Source of the DNA: an uncultured Candidatus Saccharibacteria bacterium
Lineage (GTDB): Bacteria > Patescibacteriota > Saccharimonadia > Saccharimonadales > Saccharimonadaceae
DNA: 64,000 nucleotides
Reading direction: 5' to 3'
NCBI GenBank assembly: GCA_947302125.1
Contig: CAMYUL010000004.1
Span: 1 to 64,000 of the forward strand
Shown: positions 51,043 through 59,424 of the stretch, piece after piece
Numbering within the stretch: position 1 is the stretch's first letter
Layout of the letters: each line of letters opens with the position of its first letter
Program-made: the position numbers and the translations under genes
The notes under the pieces: generated by a model
The model's input: the letters and a program-made list of their open reading frames with translations, nothing else
Databases searched by the model: none
What the model was told of the DNA's origin: nothing

Positions 51043-52775
51043 TAATCATTTCCTCCTGGTTTTATTTTTAAATAATCGATCATATACGTACTCATTTTAT
51101 CAAATATCGGCATCGCGTCCCTTTCCCCCTCCATCTTGACGCCGTCCCCCCATATCTTTACCATTATAACATATTCTGGGGTATCCTGGGTAGCCCCACC
51201 AAACCCAACGTAGTTACCGATCGTCTCGTCAAATGTATATGCACCGTCCTTAATTCCCTGCGAAGTACCAGTCTTGCCACCAATGTAATATCCCGGCTTA
51301 TCAACACCAGTTGTTCGCTTGTATGACCTTACATTGTATAACATTTCTCGCATTGTCTTAGAAGTCGACGAAGAGATTGTTTGTCTAATCGACTCTGGAG
51401 CTTGCAGATAGTTAAACGTCCCGTTTGGCAAAACTTCGCCAGCCACCACGGTTGGACGGAAATATTCGCCACCATTAATCACGCTAGAAAACGCCGCCGC
51501 AAGCTGCATCATTGTAATATTCATACCCTGACCAAATGTCATATTCGCATACCTAGAATTGTAAGCATCCTCAGCATCTGGTTTTGTAATATAACCCTTA
51601 GCTTCCACTAGCTCAATATCCGTATATTCGCCAAATCCAAATTTATCATGATAATATTCATACAGTCTATCTTTCCCTTTTTGCGTAATCTGCGAAGCAT
51701 CATCGCCAAGCAGCATTAACGCTGTCATCGACGAGGTATTGAGCGAGTAGTCTAAGCCAGTCTGCATTGTAATTGTACCTAGCTGCCCCTTATAGGCGTT
51801 CTCAATTTTCCAGTTATCGACCATCAAATAGCCTTTATTGTCATAAGTTGTTGCTGGCGACATTTTCCCTTGGTCAATTGCCGCCGAGAACGAGAAAGTC
51901 TTGCACATCGAGCCTGGCTCATATGCACTCTCAAGTGGTACGTTTACAAACACCGAGGCGTCCTCAACTTCATTATATTTTGTCGCATCATACGTCGGGA
52001 CATTCGCTAATGCCCAGATTTCCCCAGTCATCGGATCCATCACAATCCCCGCTGCATTAGTCGCCGCCGAATGTTCTACCGCATCCGACAAGATTTGCTC
52101 CATCTTACTCTGGATATTGCGGTCAATCGATAATACGACATTTTTACCATCCTTCGCCGGAATACGCACGTTGTCATCGCCAATTGAAAGTGCCACATTA
52201 TTTACATCTGTCACAGTCTTCAAAATACCGTCCTCTCCAGCCAGGTCCTTATCTAGCGCTTGTTCTACACCATATTGGCCATCACCATCATTATTCACGA
52301 ATCCGAGCAGTGACGAGGCTAGTTGCCCCTCTGGATAAACCCGCGCATTTCCCTCCTTATAATATACGCCTACTAGATTCGCCGTCCGGATCTTCTGCAC
52401 GGCGTCCCGTTTTACTCCACGCGCCACTATATAATACCTTCTCGTCTTGTCGGCAAATACATCCTTCCACTCAGCTACCACCTTATCACCAGCTATCTCA
52501 CTAATCAGTCTCTCTGTTTCTTTCGGATCAGCAATCATCGGGTCTACGATAATTGTCCAAACCGCCTCATTCATCACTACCACAGTCGGCTCATCGCCGT
52601 CCATCATATAAATTTCTCCACGTTCCGCCGGCACCGTATATTGCACTACGTGCTCCTGCTCCGCCCTTTTCACCCAGGCATCGTGCTCAAAAATCTGAAT
52701 CATAAAAAGCCGCACCAAAACTAGTGCGACCGCTGCCACCAAAATAATTCGAAGCGCCTTTACGCGTTTTTCCAT
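51042..52775 (-). CDS. ftsI: Class B penicillin-binding protein (FtsI-like transpeptidase)
   Basis: 577 aa. One N-terminal anchor (about 7-25), a dimerisation domain, and the transpeptidase domain with SxxK in PGSMCKTF, SxN in YSLNTS and KTG in GGKTGTSQG. Cross-links septal peptidoglycan. It lies between ftsL and mraY, the usual ftsI position; PBP2-like alternatives cannot be excluded from motifs alone. Confidence 0.94.
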   Translation of the reverse strand: MEKRVKALRIILVAAVALVLVRLFMIQIFEHDAWVKRAEQEHVVQYTVPAERGEIYMMDGDEPTVVVMNEAVWTIIVDPMIADPKETERLISEIAGDKVVAEWKDVFADKTRRYYIVARGVKRDAVQKIRTANLVGVYYKEGNARVYPEGQLASSLLGFVNNDGDGQYGVEQALDKDLAGEDGILKTVTDVNNVALSIGDDNVRIPAKDGKNVVLSIDRNIQSKMEQILSDAVEHSAATNAAGIVMDPMTGEIWALANVPTYDATKYNEVEDASVFVNVPLESAYEPGSMCKTFSFSAAIDQGKMSPATTYDNKGYLMVDNWKIENAYKGQLGTITMQTGLDYSLNTSSMTALMLLGDDASQITQKGKDRLYEYYHDKFGFGEYTDIELVEAKGYITKPDAEDAYNSRYANMTFGQGMNITMMQLAAAFSSVINGGEYFRPTVVAGEVLPNGTFNYLQAPESIRQTISSSTSKTMREMLYNVRSYKRTTGVDKPGYYIGGKTGTSQGIKDGAYTFDETIGNYVGFGGATQDTPEYVIMVKIWGDGVKMEGERDAMPIFDKMSTYMIDYLKIKPGGND

Positions 52776-52794
52776 GCTTCTATTTTATCACAGT

Positions 52795-53139
52795 TTATTC
52801 ATTAGCATAACCAGAAACTTGTCCATCTGGCATATTCACAGCAACTTCTGACGTCTCCGCCGCAGCGACAGATGTCAGTCTCGCTTTTTCTACGGCTAGA
52901 TCTTCTTTCCTAGCCTGAAGATCAGAAATCTCATTTTCAATATTCGAAAGTTCATAATCATACGTCGTAGCCTTTACGCCTTGAGTCGCATAAATCAATC
53001 CAACAATCAGTACCATCAAGCCAAAAATCGCAGTTAAACTCATATTTCCCAGACGTCTAGTCGTATGTCTAACCGTGTTTTGATTGCGAGACCAAGAATT
53101 TGTCATCATTCCTCGCCTTGATACATATTCGTTTCGCAT
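52795..53139 (-). CDS. ftsL: FtsL-like division protein
   Basis: 114 aa: basic N-terminus (about 1-33), one membrane segment (about 34-53), then a short coiled coil (about 57-95: YDYELSNIENEISDLQARKEDL) and a polar tail. FtsL has little sequence identity across phyla; the call rests on this topology and its place before ftsI. An AAAGGG RBS precedes the ATG. Confidence 0.75.
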   Translation of the reverse strand: MRNEYVSRRGMMTNSWSRNQNTVRHTTRRLGNMSLTAIFGLMVLIVGLIYATQGVKATTYDYELSNIENEISDLQARKEDLAVEKARLTSVAAAETSEVAVNMPDGQVSGYANE

Positions 53140-53196
53140 TATTCCCTTTCGATTTTTGTTTTTCGTTTTTAATAATTCAAAATAATTCGAGCCTAT

Positions 53197-53371
53197 GTGT
53201 TTATCTATAATCCTAAGACCGGGGTGATCACTCCCCGCAGAGCTATAAGTGCTGAAAGCTCCGCCCCGGGAAGGTCATATATTATATAAACACCTACCAG
53301 GCTCTACAACCTGGTGGAGGTTTCCCTCCATGTTGCCCGGCGGAAAAGTTCAAAACTAAACCGCTACGGGC
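53197..53371 (-). promoter_or_regulatory. Structured leader between the small ORF and ftsL
   Basis: Plus coordinates: GTGTTTAT (53197-53204) pairs with ATAAACAC (53286-53293), enclosing CCGGGG/CCCCGG (53219-53269) and CAGAGCT/AGCTCCG (53238-53263); then ACCAGG/CCTGGT (53296-53315), GGAGG/CCTCC (53316-53329) and GCCCG/CGGGC (53335-53371). All are on one 200-nt stretch upstream of ftsL in the division operon. It could be a riboswitch, a protein-binding leader or a processed RNA. I recognise no known riboswitch consensus. Confidence 0.6.
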
Positions 53372-53382
53372 TGACTACTTTC

Positions 53383-53448
53383 TTAGCGAAAGTTAACTTT
53401 GATTTTCTGTGCACGAGATTTATTCATGACAGTGATTTGACGTGGCAT
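53383..53448 (-). CDS. 21-codon small ORF with perfect RBS between rsmH and ftsL
   Basis: ATG at 53448, stop TAA at 53383-53385, encoding a very basic 21-aa peptide (starts MPRQITVMNKSRAQ, ends KVNFR). AAAGGAGG lies 6 nt upstream, one of the best ribosome sites in the window, about 24 nt after the rsmH stop. A structured RNA follows immediately. It may be a leader peptide for attenuation of the division genes or a genuine small protein. I do not recognise the peptide. Confidence 0.6.
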   Translation of the reverse strand: MPRQITVMNKSRAQKIKVNFR

Positions 53449-53471
53449 ATTTTGCCTCCTTTGTTTTATTT

Positions 53472-54353
53472 TTATTTTTTATTTTTAACAACCACGCGAA
53501 GTTTTGCACTCCTCGCACGTGGGTTGTTAACTAACTCCAACTTCTCCGCCACAATTGGCTTTTTGTTAATTAATTTAAGCTCGCTCTCCTCGCCGAGGCT
53601 TGAAGCTCCTTTAAAATAATCTTTTACCAACCGATCTTCTAGACTATGGAAAGTAATAATCGCAAGTCTTCCACCGGGCTTCAAAAGCTTCGGTAGAATC
53701 GGCAGCGTCTTTTCGATTAATGACAACTCGTCGTTAACTACGATCCTAATCGCCTGAAACACCTTAGTCGCCGGATGAATCCTTGACTTTGCTGTTTCTT
53801 TTGCAATTGCATTAGCTAGCTCAGTTGTTGTCTTAAACGGCCGAGACAGCCTAATGATCTTTGCTACCTTCCGCGAGAACCCCGGGCTCATCTCTCCATA
53901 CTTTTCAAAAATCTCGACTAGTTCCCTCTCGCTCCATTTATTCACGATATCAGCCGCAGTCATTTCCTGCCGCCTATCCATACGCATATCGAGAGGTCCA
54001 TCGTTCAAAAAAGAGAAACCACGATCCCCTTGATCTAGTTGCGGAGAAGATACCCCAAAATCAGCGAGAATCATATCGTAAGTTTCTCCACACTGTAAAC
54101 ACTGTAGCGCCGCACTGTAAAAGTCCATATGCAGAATCTCAATCGGTTCACTTTCGTACTTCCCTTTTAAGATCTTTACCGCATAATCGTCTCGATCAAC
54201 TAATGTCGAGCTTTTATAGTTCCGCGTTACATCCAAAATCGCACCTGCATGTCCCGCATAGCCCGCAGTAAGATCCAAATATGAATCTCCTAGCTTAGGG
54301 GATAAGCATTGCAAAACTTCCGATAATAACACTGGTTTGTGGTATTCTTCCAT
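53472..54353 (-). CDS. rsmH: 16S rRNA m4C1402 methyltransferase RsmH (MraW)
   Basis: 293 aa. HKPVLLSEVLQCL, the SAM motif LDLTAGYAGHAGAIL, ADFGVSSPQLDQGDRGFSF, DMRMD, and FHSLEDRLVKDYFK. First gene of the reduced division cluster; mraZ is not present upstream. The ATG is 7 nt after TATAAT (54361-54366). Confidence 0.96.
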   Translation of the reverse strand: MEEYHKPVLLSEVLQCLSPKLGDSYLDLTAGYAGHAGAILDVTRNYKSSTLVDRDDYAVKILKGKYESEPIEILHMDFYSAALQCLQCGETYDMILADFGVSSPQLDQGDRGFSFLNDGPLDMRMDRRQEMTAADIVNKWSERELVEIFEKYGEMSPGFSRKVAKIIRLSRPFKTTTELANAIAKETAKSRIHPATKVFQAIRIVVNDELSLIEKTLPILPKLLKPGGRLAIITFHSLEDRLVKDYFKGASSLGEESELKLINKKPIVAEKLELVNNPRARSAKLRVVVKNKK

Positions 54354-54390
54354 TACTTATATTATATCACTACAATATAAGGTTTCAGTA

Positions 54391-54622
54391 GTTTGAGGGT
54401 GGTCAACTAGAAATTTTCGCGGGTTTGTTTTGGTTCAATTTTTATTTAAGTTGCCACATAATCTTCACCACGAAGCGAGTTCGTAGTCGTTGAGAGCTTA
54501 ATGTGTCATTGGTTGTTCATTAGAGTTAATTGGGAGGTGTTTAGAAGAAGAACTAACGGTTTTGATTTCGCGTATCCTAAACGCGCACAAAAACTCCTAG
54601 TTGACCAACCTCAAACTTTTTT
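54391..54622. ncRNA. Candidate RNA closed by a 20-bp end-to-end helix
   Basis: GTTTGAGG.TGGTCAACTAG-type arm (54391-54410) pairs with 54597-54616 at 19 of 20 positions, enclosing about 185 nt with hairpins ACGAA/TTCGT and CGCG/CGCG. On the plus strand T6 (54617-54622) follows, giving a terminator, and a weak promoter TTCCAT-17-TACAAT (54348-54376) precedes it. On the minus strand a stronger promoter (54673-54702) would make the same structure a leader of rsmH. Orientation is therefore undecided. The paired-end, about 240-nt form resembles 6S RNA in outline only. Confidence 0.55.
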
Positions 54623-54672
54623 AATGTACTTTTTTGCTGTGGATGTTTTTGTTTTGTGTTCCACTTGACCTT

Positions 54673-54702
54673 AGTTTAGCACAGCTTATGCTAAAAAGTC
54701 AA
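54673..54702 (-). promoter_or_regulatory. Minus-strand promoter upstream of rsmH
   Basis: TTGACT (54697-54702), 18 nt, TAAACT (54673-54678) after TGTGC. It would transcribe through the 54391-54622 structure into the division cluster, in addition to the leaderless rsmH promoter. The same bases also form an inverted repeat CTTGAC...GTCAAG with inner TTAGCA/TGCTAA. Confidence 0.6.
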
Positions 54703-54792
54703 GGCCATTTTTGGCCATTTTTCTACATTTTTAGTTTTCCACCACCCCTGTGGAAAACCATTGTTGACAATTCCCTTTCGATATTTTACAAA

Positions 54793-54815
54793 AACCGAAC
54801 AAGCCGTGTTCGGTT
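54793..54815. repeat. Palindrome AACCGAACA-N5-TGTTCGGTT upstream of ppa
   Basis: Perfect 9-bp arms around AGCCG, about 35 bp before the ppa -10. It may be an operator. Shorter CCGAACA copies occur at 46957 and 46970 in the gene-free region. Confidence 0.6.
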
Positions 54816-54879
54816 TCTACATTTTGTTCGGAAATACCCTTATGTATGATATAATATATAAAACTAAAAGGAGTAAATA

Positions 54880-55407
54880 ATGGCAGATTTTAATAAAATC
54901 CTAGACCCAGGAGACTATGAGAACGGTGAGATTAACGTCGTAGTCGAGATTCCTACCGGATCTAATCATAAGATCGAATGGGATAGAAAGAACGCTTGTT
55001 TCATGCTTGACCGTATCGAGCCAATTGCTTTCGCAAAACCTTGCAACTATGGCTTTATTCCTCAGACATTAGATGAGGACGGCGACGAACTCGATGTTCT
55101 TCTGATTACTGATCAACCTCTTACTACCGGCATCTACACTAAGGCTCGCGTTCTTGGTGTTATGAAGTTTGTAGATGATGGCGAAGTCGACGATAAGATT
55201 ATTGCCGTCCCTGCTGACGACCGCAACAACGGAGATGCTTACCAGTCTCTAGAAGACCTCCCTAAGCGTCTTATCGAGCAAATTGAGTTCCACTTCGACC
55301 ACTACAAAGACCTCAAGAAACCAGGTACTACCAAGGTTGAAAAGTTTGCTGGCCTAGACGAAGCTAAGACCGTCATCAAAGACGCCATCGCTCGCTGGAC
55401 CGCCTAA
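54880..55407 (+). CDS. ppa: Inorganic pyrophosphatase
   Basis: 175 aa, family I soluble PPase: NVVVEIPTGSNHKIEWD, NYGFIPQTLDEDGDELDVLLI with the catalytic acidic cluster, and ADDRNNGDAY. Hydrolyses PPi from biosynthesis, including that made by PP-loop enzymes. The only plus-strand gene in 47-64 kb. Promoter TATAAT at 54850-54855 and AAGGAG 6 nt before ATG. Confidence 0.97.
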   Translation: MADFNKILDPGDYENGEINVVVEIPTGSNHKIEWDRKNACFMLDRIEPIAFAKPCNYGFIPQTLDEDGDELDVLLITDQPLTTGIYTKARVLGVMKFVDDGEVDDKIIAVPADDRNNGDAYQSLEDLPKRLIEQIEFHFDHYKDLKKPGTTKVEKFAGLDEAKTVIKDAIARWTA

Positions 55408-55441
55408 TCCTACACCATTCTTCAAGAAGCGTATTCTTTAA

Positions 55442-55558
55442 GAAGCATAGTAAATAAAAAAGTCTGTACATAGAGAGGCTGAATTGAAGTCAAAATGACA
55501 ACTTTAGTGTCATTTTGACAATTCACCTCAGTACAGACTTTTTTATTTACTATGCTTC
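55442..55558. repeat. 117-bp nested palindrome / bidirectional terminator containing the 53-bp shared core
   Basis: Perfect 28-bp outer arms (55442-55469 with 55531-55558; for example GAAGCATAGTAAATAAAAAA and its complement) enclose the core 55476-55528. The core is the exact reverse complement of 41950-42002, while the arms are unrelated to those at 41918-42041 except for the A6/T6 tract. It lies between the convergent genes ppa and glyS and can terminate both. Confidence 0.92.
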
Positions 55559-55564
55559 CCTATT

Positions 55565-56887
55565 CTACAGCTCTTCAGGCTTAACTCTTACCTGTTTCGC
55601 TGTATCACGATCACGCACCGTCACCGTGCCATCTTCTAGGGTGTCAAAGTCGATTACAACGCACTTTGGCGTACCAATTTCGTCCTGTTTGCGATACCTC
55701 TTTCCGATATTGCCAGAATCGTCCCATGTGACATTGCCATACTTAGCACGCAAATCACGATAAACTTCCTGTGCCTTAGCCACTAACTCAGGCTTGTTCT
55801 TAAGTAGCGGTGATACACAAAATTTATACGGAGCTAATAATTCTGGTAGTCGCAGCACCACGCGCGTCGAACCATCAACCTCATCCTCAGCATATGCTGC
55901 CGACAGCACGGCTAGCATCAAGCGCTCCACACCGATCGAAGGCTCAATTACGTGTGGCACAAACACCTCGCCGGTATTCTTATCACGGTACTCCATGCTC
56001 TTGCCAGACTCACGTGCGATATTAGTAAGATCGAAGTCTGTTCTATAAGCCAACCCCATCAGTTCTTCTCTACCGTTTGGATAGTCAAACTCAATATCTA
56101 CAGTACGCTTAGAATAGTGTGCCCTATCTTCTGGTGCTACTTCTTCTTCGTGGATAGCATCAGCCGGAAGTCCGATCACGTTTTCTAGAAAATCATGCTG
56201 CGCTTTAAGCATCTTCTCAAAATTCTCTTCCCAAGTTGTCGGTTCCACAAAATACTCGATCTCCATCTGTGAGCATTCGCGGTCACGCAAGATATAATCA
56301 CGTGGAGAAATCTCGTTCCTAAATGCTTTTCCTTGCTGAGCTAAACCAAATGGTAAAGACGGATAAATCGTGTCTACTACATTCTTATAGTTAGTGAAGA
56401 TGCCCTGCGCAGTTTCTGGGCGAAGATAAGCAATCGACTTATCGTCAGACACTGGCCCGACGTGCGTAGAAAACATCATATTAAACTTACGAATCTCGCC
56501 CCAATCACTCTTACCACAAGTTGGGCATTTCGCACCAGTTGCTAAGAATTCTTCCGTAGTTACTGATTCAGATAGACCATCAGCCAATTTGTCTGCCCTA
56601 AACCTACCGTGACAGGATTTACACTCTACGAGCGGATCATTAAAAGTATCGACATGTCCAGAAGCTACCCAAGTTCTTGGGTTCATCAAAATCGCTGCGT
56701 CCACTCCATATATGTCCTCACGATCTTCTACAAAATACTTCCACCAAGCGTCCATGATCTTGCGTTTCAAAGACACGCCAAGTGGCCCAAAATCCCAAGT
56801 ACCAGCCATACCGCCGTACACTTCTGATCCTGGGAAAATAAATCCCCTACGTTTACATAAGCTTACAATGTCTTCTGTTTTACTCAT
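55565..56887 (-). CDS. glyS: Glycyl-tRNA synthetase, dimeric type
   Basis: 440 aa, class II single-chain type: RRGFIFPGSEVYGGMAGTWDFGP, two CxxC pairs of a zinc insert (CKSCHGRF, CPTCGKSDW), RPETAQGIFTNYKNV, AFRNEISPRDYILRDRECSQMEIEYF, and PSIGVERLMLAVL. The ATG at 56887 follows TATAAT (56894-56899) by 6 nt; a longer in-frame start lies upstream of that box. Confidence 0.96.
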   Translation of the reverse strand: MSKTEDIVSLCKRRGFIFPGSEVYGGMAGTWDFGPLGVSLKRKIMDAWWKYFVEDREDIYGVDAAILMNPRTWVASGHVDTFNDPLVECKSCHGRFRADKLADGLSESVTTEEFLATGAKCPTCGKSDWGEIRKFNMMFSTHVGPVSDDKSIAYLRPETAQGIFTNYKNVVDTIYPSLPFGLAQQGKAFRNEISPRDYILRDRECSQMEIEYFVEPTTWEENFEKMLKAQHDFLENVIGLPADAIHEEEVAPEDRAHYSKRTVDIEFDYPNGREELMGLAYRTDFDLTNIARESGKSMEYRDKNTGEVFVPHVIEPSIGVERLMLAVLSAAYAEDEVDGSTRVVLRLPELLAPYKFCVSPLLKNKPELVAKAQEVYRDLRAKYGNVTWDDSGNIGKRYRKQDEIGTPKCVVIDFDTLEDGTVTVRDRDTAKQVRVKPEEL

Positions 56888-56904
56888 ACCCCCATTATAC
56901 CACA

Positions 56905-57582
56905 TTATATCTGAGAAAGCGCCCGCGCAATATACAAGATCTCAGAAAGGTCAAAACTACCAGCCTTTACCTTCAGGGCCAATGGCAATTTAGCCGTTAG
57001 CATCAGCCTCAGCATCTTGATCTCATTCGTAGAAATCTTGCCATTAGGATTCTTAACAAGGGCCCGCTCCAAAGTATCCCAACTATATTTTTCTCCTACC
57101 ACCAGCTTCTCGCCATCAGTATCCATATATAAGTTTACTTGTTCACCGGAAATCCTCAGTAGATTCAAATAAAACCATGTTGTCACTATTTCAATGTCAG
57201 CACCGTCATTTAGCGCCTCAAAGCATTGCGTAAGCATCGAAAAATACTCTGGACTATCTACCGCTTCTGCCGCTTTAGACACTCGTTTTAGCATCTCCGC
57301 CGCCGTCTCCATTCGTGTATAATCAGTCAACAAGTTCTTAAAAAATTTATTCATCTTAGCCGAAGTCAATATCGCAAACTCACTCTTGCCTTGATGTACC
57401 ACGATGTCTGATAGGCAAAACATCTCTATCCCTCCAGCCAGTCTCGACTTTTCCTTTCGAACTGCCTTAGCCATCACCGCCATTTTCCCTTGTGGAGTCA
57501 GAATATTTAGGATCCGGTCTGCTTCACCATAGTTGGTGCGCCTCAATACAATTGCCTGCGTCTTTAAATCTTGTCCAGACAT
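56905..57582 (-). CDS. recO: DNA repair protein RecO
   Basis: 225 aa. OB-fold start KTQAIVLRRTNYGEADRILN with LTPQGKMAVMAKAVRK, followed by a helical domain; the zinc cysteines of some RecO proteins are not seen. RecO loads RecA with RecR on SSB-coated gaps. It starts inside the response regulator gene (19-bp overlap). Confidence 0.9.
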   Translation of the reverse strand: MSGQDLKTQAIVLRRTNYGEADRILNILTPQGKMAVMAKAVRKEKSRLAGGIEMFCLSDIVVHQGKSEFAILTSAKMNKFFKNLLTDYTRMETAAEMLKRVSKAAEAVDSPEYFSMLTQCFEALNDGADIEIVTTWFYLNLLRISGEQVNLYMDTDGEKLVVGEKYSWDTLERALVKNPNGKISTNEIKMLRLMLTAKLPLALKVKAGSFDLSEILYIARALSQI

Positions 57583-57908
57583 TTTCTTACACTTTCCGGG
57601 GTCAATTCCGCCTTATTTATCACCGCTACAACCCCATAATTCTCTAATCCGACTGGAGAAATTTCAATAGATGACACAATTACGATTGGAACTTTCCCCG
57701 TATCGCTATATGACGCCATCTCATTTAAAAGCGTAAATCCATCCGGCCCATCAAGCAGTACATCCAAAAAAATCATATCTGGAACTTCGTCATTCATTTC
57801 GTTAATCGTATCAATCACGTTTGTAAACCGCCGCACCTCACAATCAGAAAGATACCGCTCTAAACATTCAGCAAACAATTCGTCATCATCAACAATATAT
57901 ACTAACAT
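57564..57908 (-). CDS. Stand-alone response-regulator receiver domain
   Basis: 114 aa, receiver domain only: acidic pocket VDDDELF, phospho-Asp in FLDVLLDGPDG (Asp 53 region), VSS and conserved Lys in VINKAE. No DNA-binding output domain, so it would act by protein contact. It overlaps the histidine kinase by 7 bp upstream and recO by 19 bp downstream. Confidence 0.9.
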   Translation of the reverse strand: MLVYIVDDDELFAECLERYLSDCEVRRFTNVIDTINEMNDEVPDMIFLDVLLDGPDGFTLLNEMASYSDTGKVPIVIVSSIEISPVGLENYGVVAVINKAELTPESVRKCLDKI

Positions 57909-58594
57909 TCAAATAGGCTCGCTTGCTTAGATGGCATTAACTCTACAAAGAAGCTCGTCCCATCCCGGTGTCGTACCGCGCCTACATTTGCATTCATATA
58001 TTGCGAAAACTTCGAGGCAATATACAGCCCCAGCCCAGAAGATCCTGGCCGCATCGCAATACTTGTCGGCTTCGTTACCCAGCCCTTCTTTAAGCTCTTC
58101 CAAACATCCATAGGTAGTGCCGGACCAAAATCTCGCACATCCAAACGCACTTTACCATCCTTATCAGACAAAGTTAGTTCACTCCTCGTTTCTTCATCAG
58201 AATAGTGCATTGCATTTAAGCAGAAATTATATATCACACTATATAATAGTTCCCTATTAGCAAACACTAGTCTATTCTTGTTGCGATATTCAATCTCCAA
58301 ATTACGGTGGTTGAACCAGAATAGCTTTCTGAGCTCAGCCGTCACCTCGTCACATACCGCACGTACGGCCACCGGCTCCATTTCAAAGAGGCCATCATCA
58401 AGTCTTGCGATTTTAGTAAGATCCTGTACCTGCCGAAGCGCCCTATCCGACACGCCAATCATCTGATTCTGGATCTTCCTAAGATCCTCCGCATCGGTTG
58501 CAAAATCCATAGAAAAAGCCAGTTGTTTTAGTAGACAGAGCGGCGCTTTTAGTTCGTGCGCTGCAACAAGAATACCATTTACCTCGCTCTCCAT
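57902..58594 (-). CDS. Soluble histidine kinase without sensor domain
   Basis: 230 aa. H-box AAHELKAPLCLLKQLA near residue 12, N-box YNFCLNAMHYSDEE, D-box VRDFGPALP and G-box GSSGLGLYIASKF. No membrane segment, PAS or HAMP domain precedes the H-box, so it is cytoplasmic and may sense through a partner. TAGAAT (58601-58606) is 6 nt before ATG. Coupled to the receiver gene and recO. Confidence 0.9.
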   Translation of the reverse strand: MESEVNGILVAAHELKAPLCLLKQLAFSMDFATDAEDLRKIQNQMIGVSDRALRQVQDLTKIARLDDGLFEMEPVAVRAVCDEVTAELRKLFWFNHRNLEIEYRNKNRLVFANRELLYSVIYNFCLNAMHYSDEETRSELTLSDKDGKVRLDVRDFGPALPMDVWKSLKKGWVTKPTSIAMRPGSSGLGLYIASKFSQYMNANVGAVRHRDGTSFFVELMPSKQASLFEC

Positions 58595-58623
58595 ACCTCT
58601 ATTCTAACACAAAAAGAGGGAGA

Positions 58624-59403
58624 TTACTGGTTAAATCTTACTGAATCCATAATTCGGTTGTAATCTTCTTCAAAGATCATTGCATCGGTCTGCATAATAG
58701 CAGCCTTGTCGCGAATCTTAAACACTGTAGCAATCCCAACTAAATTACTCTGTGGGAGCTCGCCTCTATAGATATTAGCGCTCTCACCATTTACGAGCCT
58801 TACGTCCACAGACAATTTGCCGCTCTTCACGTAATTCTCATATATGCTAATGTAGCTATCATAAGATTGGTCTTTAATAATTACACGAAGTGCATTAATG
58901 GTGTCCTGGCCAACTGGAAATACTTTCCCAGGGTTGAGATATGCCTCATAGTCGCCACCAGAAGAAGCATCTTTAGCCTCATAAACACTCCAGGTCTTTG
59001 GGAACTCAAAAGATAACTCACCATAATCGATCGGGCCAGCGAATGTACTGTTTGGCATTTTTTCTCTCTCGACAAATTGATTCTCGAGCTCATCTGCCTT
59101 CTCTTTCACGGCGGTCGCTACGGCTGCATCAATCTGACCATCCACATCCTTCTGTACAGTATCCCACTGTGAATACATCCAGGCAAAAAGACCAATAAAA
59201 GTCACTGCGACAAGTCCAGCCACAATAGCAATAATCATAAAAATCGTTGCCTTATTACTGTTAGAAGTAGCAGCGACTGGCACTAGCTTAGCAGTTGGCT
59301 GATTGTAATTTCCAGCCACTGGCTGCCCTTGAGCTGGCTGAACCGGCTGAACAGGCTGCGCTGCAGGCTGAGCTTGAAAAGGTTGAAATGGTTGATTGTC
59401 CAT
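58624..59403 (-). CDS. Membrane-anchored protein with Pro/Gln-rich N-terminus
   Basis: 259 aa. Residues 1-50 are Gln/Pro/Ala-rich (FQPFQAQPAAQPVQPVQPAQ), then one membrane segment (about 53-78), a short helix, and an extracellular domain of about 150 residues (YGELSFEFPKTWSVYE ... VFKIRDKAAIMQTDAM) with a PsbP-like feel. Function unknown. TATAAT (59410-59415) is 6 nt before ATG. Confidence 0.75.
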   Translation of the reverse strand: MDNQPFQPFQAQPAAQPVQPVQPAQGQPVAGNYNQPTAKLVPVAATSNSNKATIFMIIAIVAGLVAVTFIGLFAWMYSQWDTVQKDVDGQIDAAVATAVKEKADELENQFVEREKMPNSTFAGPIDYGELSFEFPKTWSVYEAKDASSGGDYEAYLNPGKVFPVGQDTINALRVIIKDQSYDSYISIYENYVKSGKLSVDVRLVNGESANIYRGELPQSNLVGIATVFKIRDKAAIMQTDAMIFEEDYNRIMDSVRFNQ

Positions 59404-59424
59404 ACCCTTATTATACCGCTTACG

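Noticed and set aside
54793..54815. LexA/DinR box (GAAC...GTTC)
   Set aside because: The spacing between half-sites is 7 and not 4, and the gene downstream is ppa. Kept only as a palindrome of unknown role.
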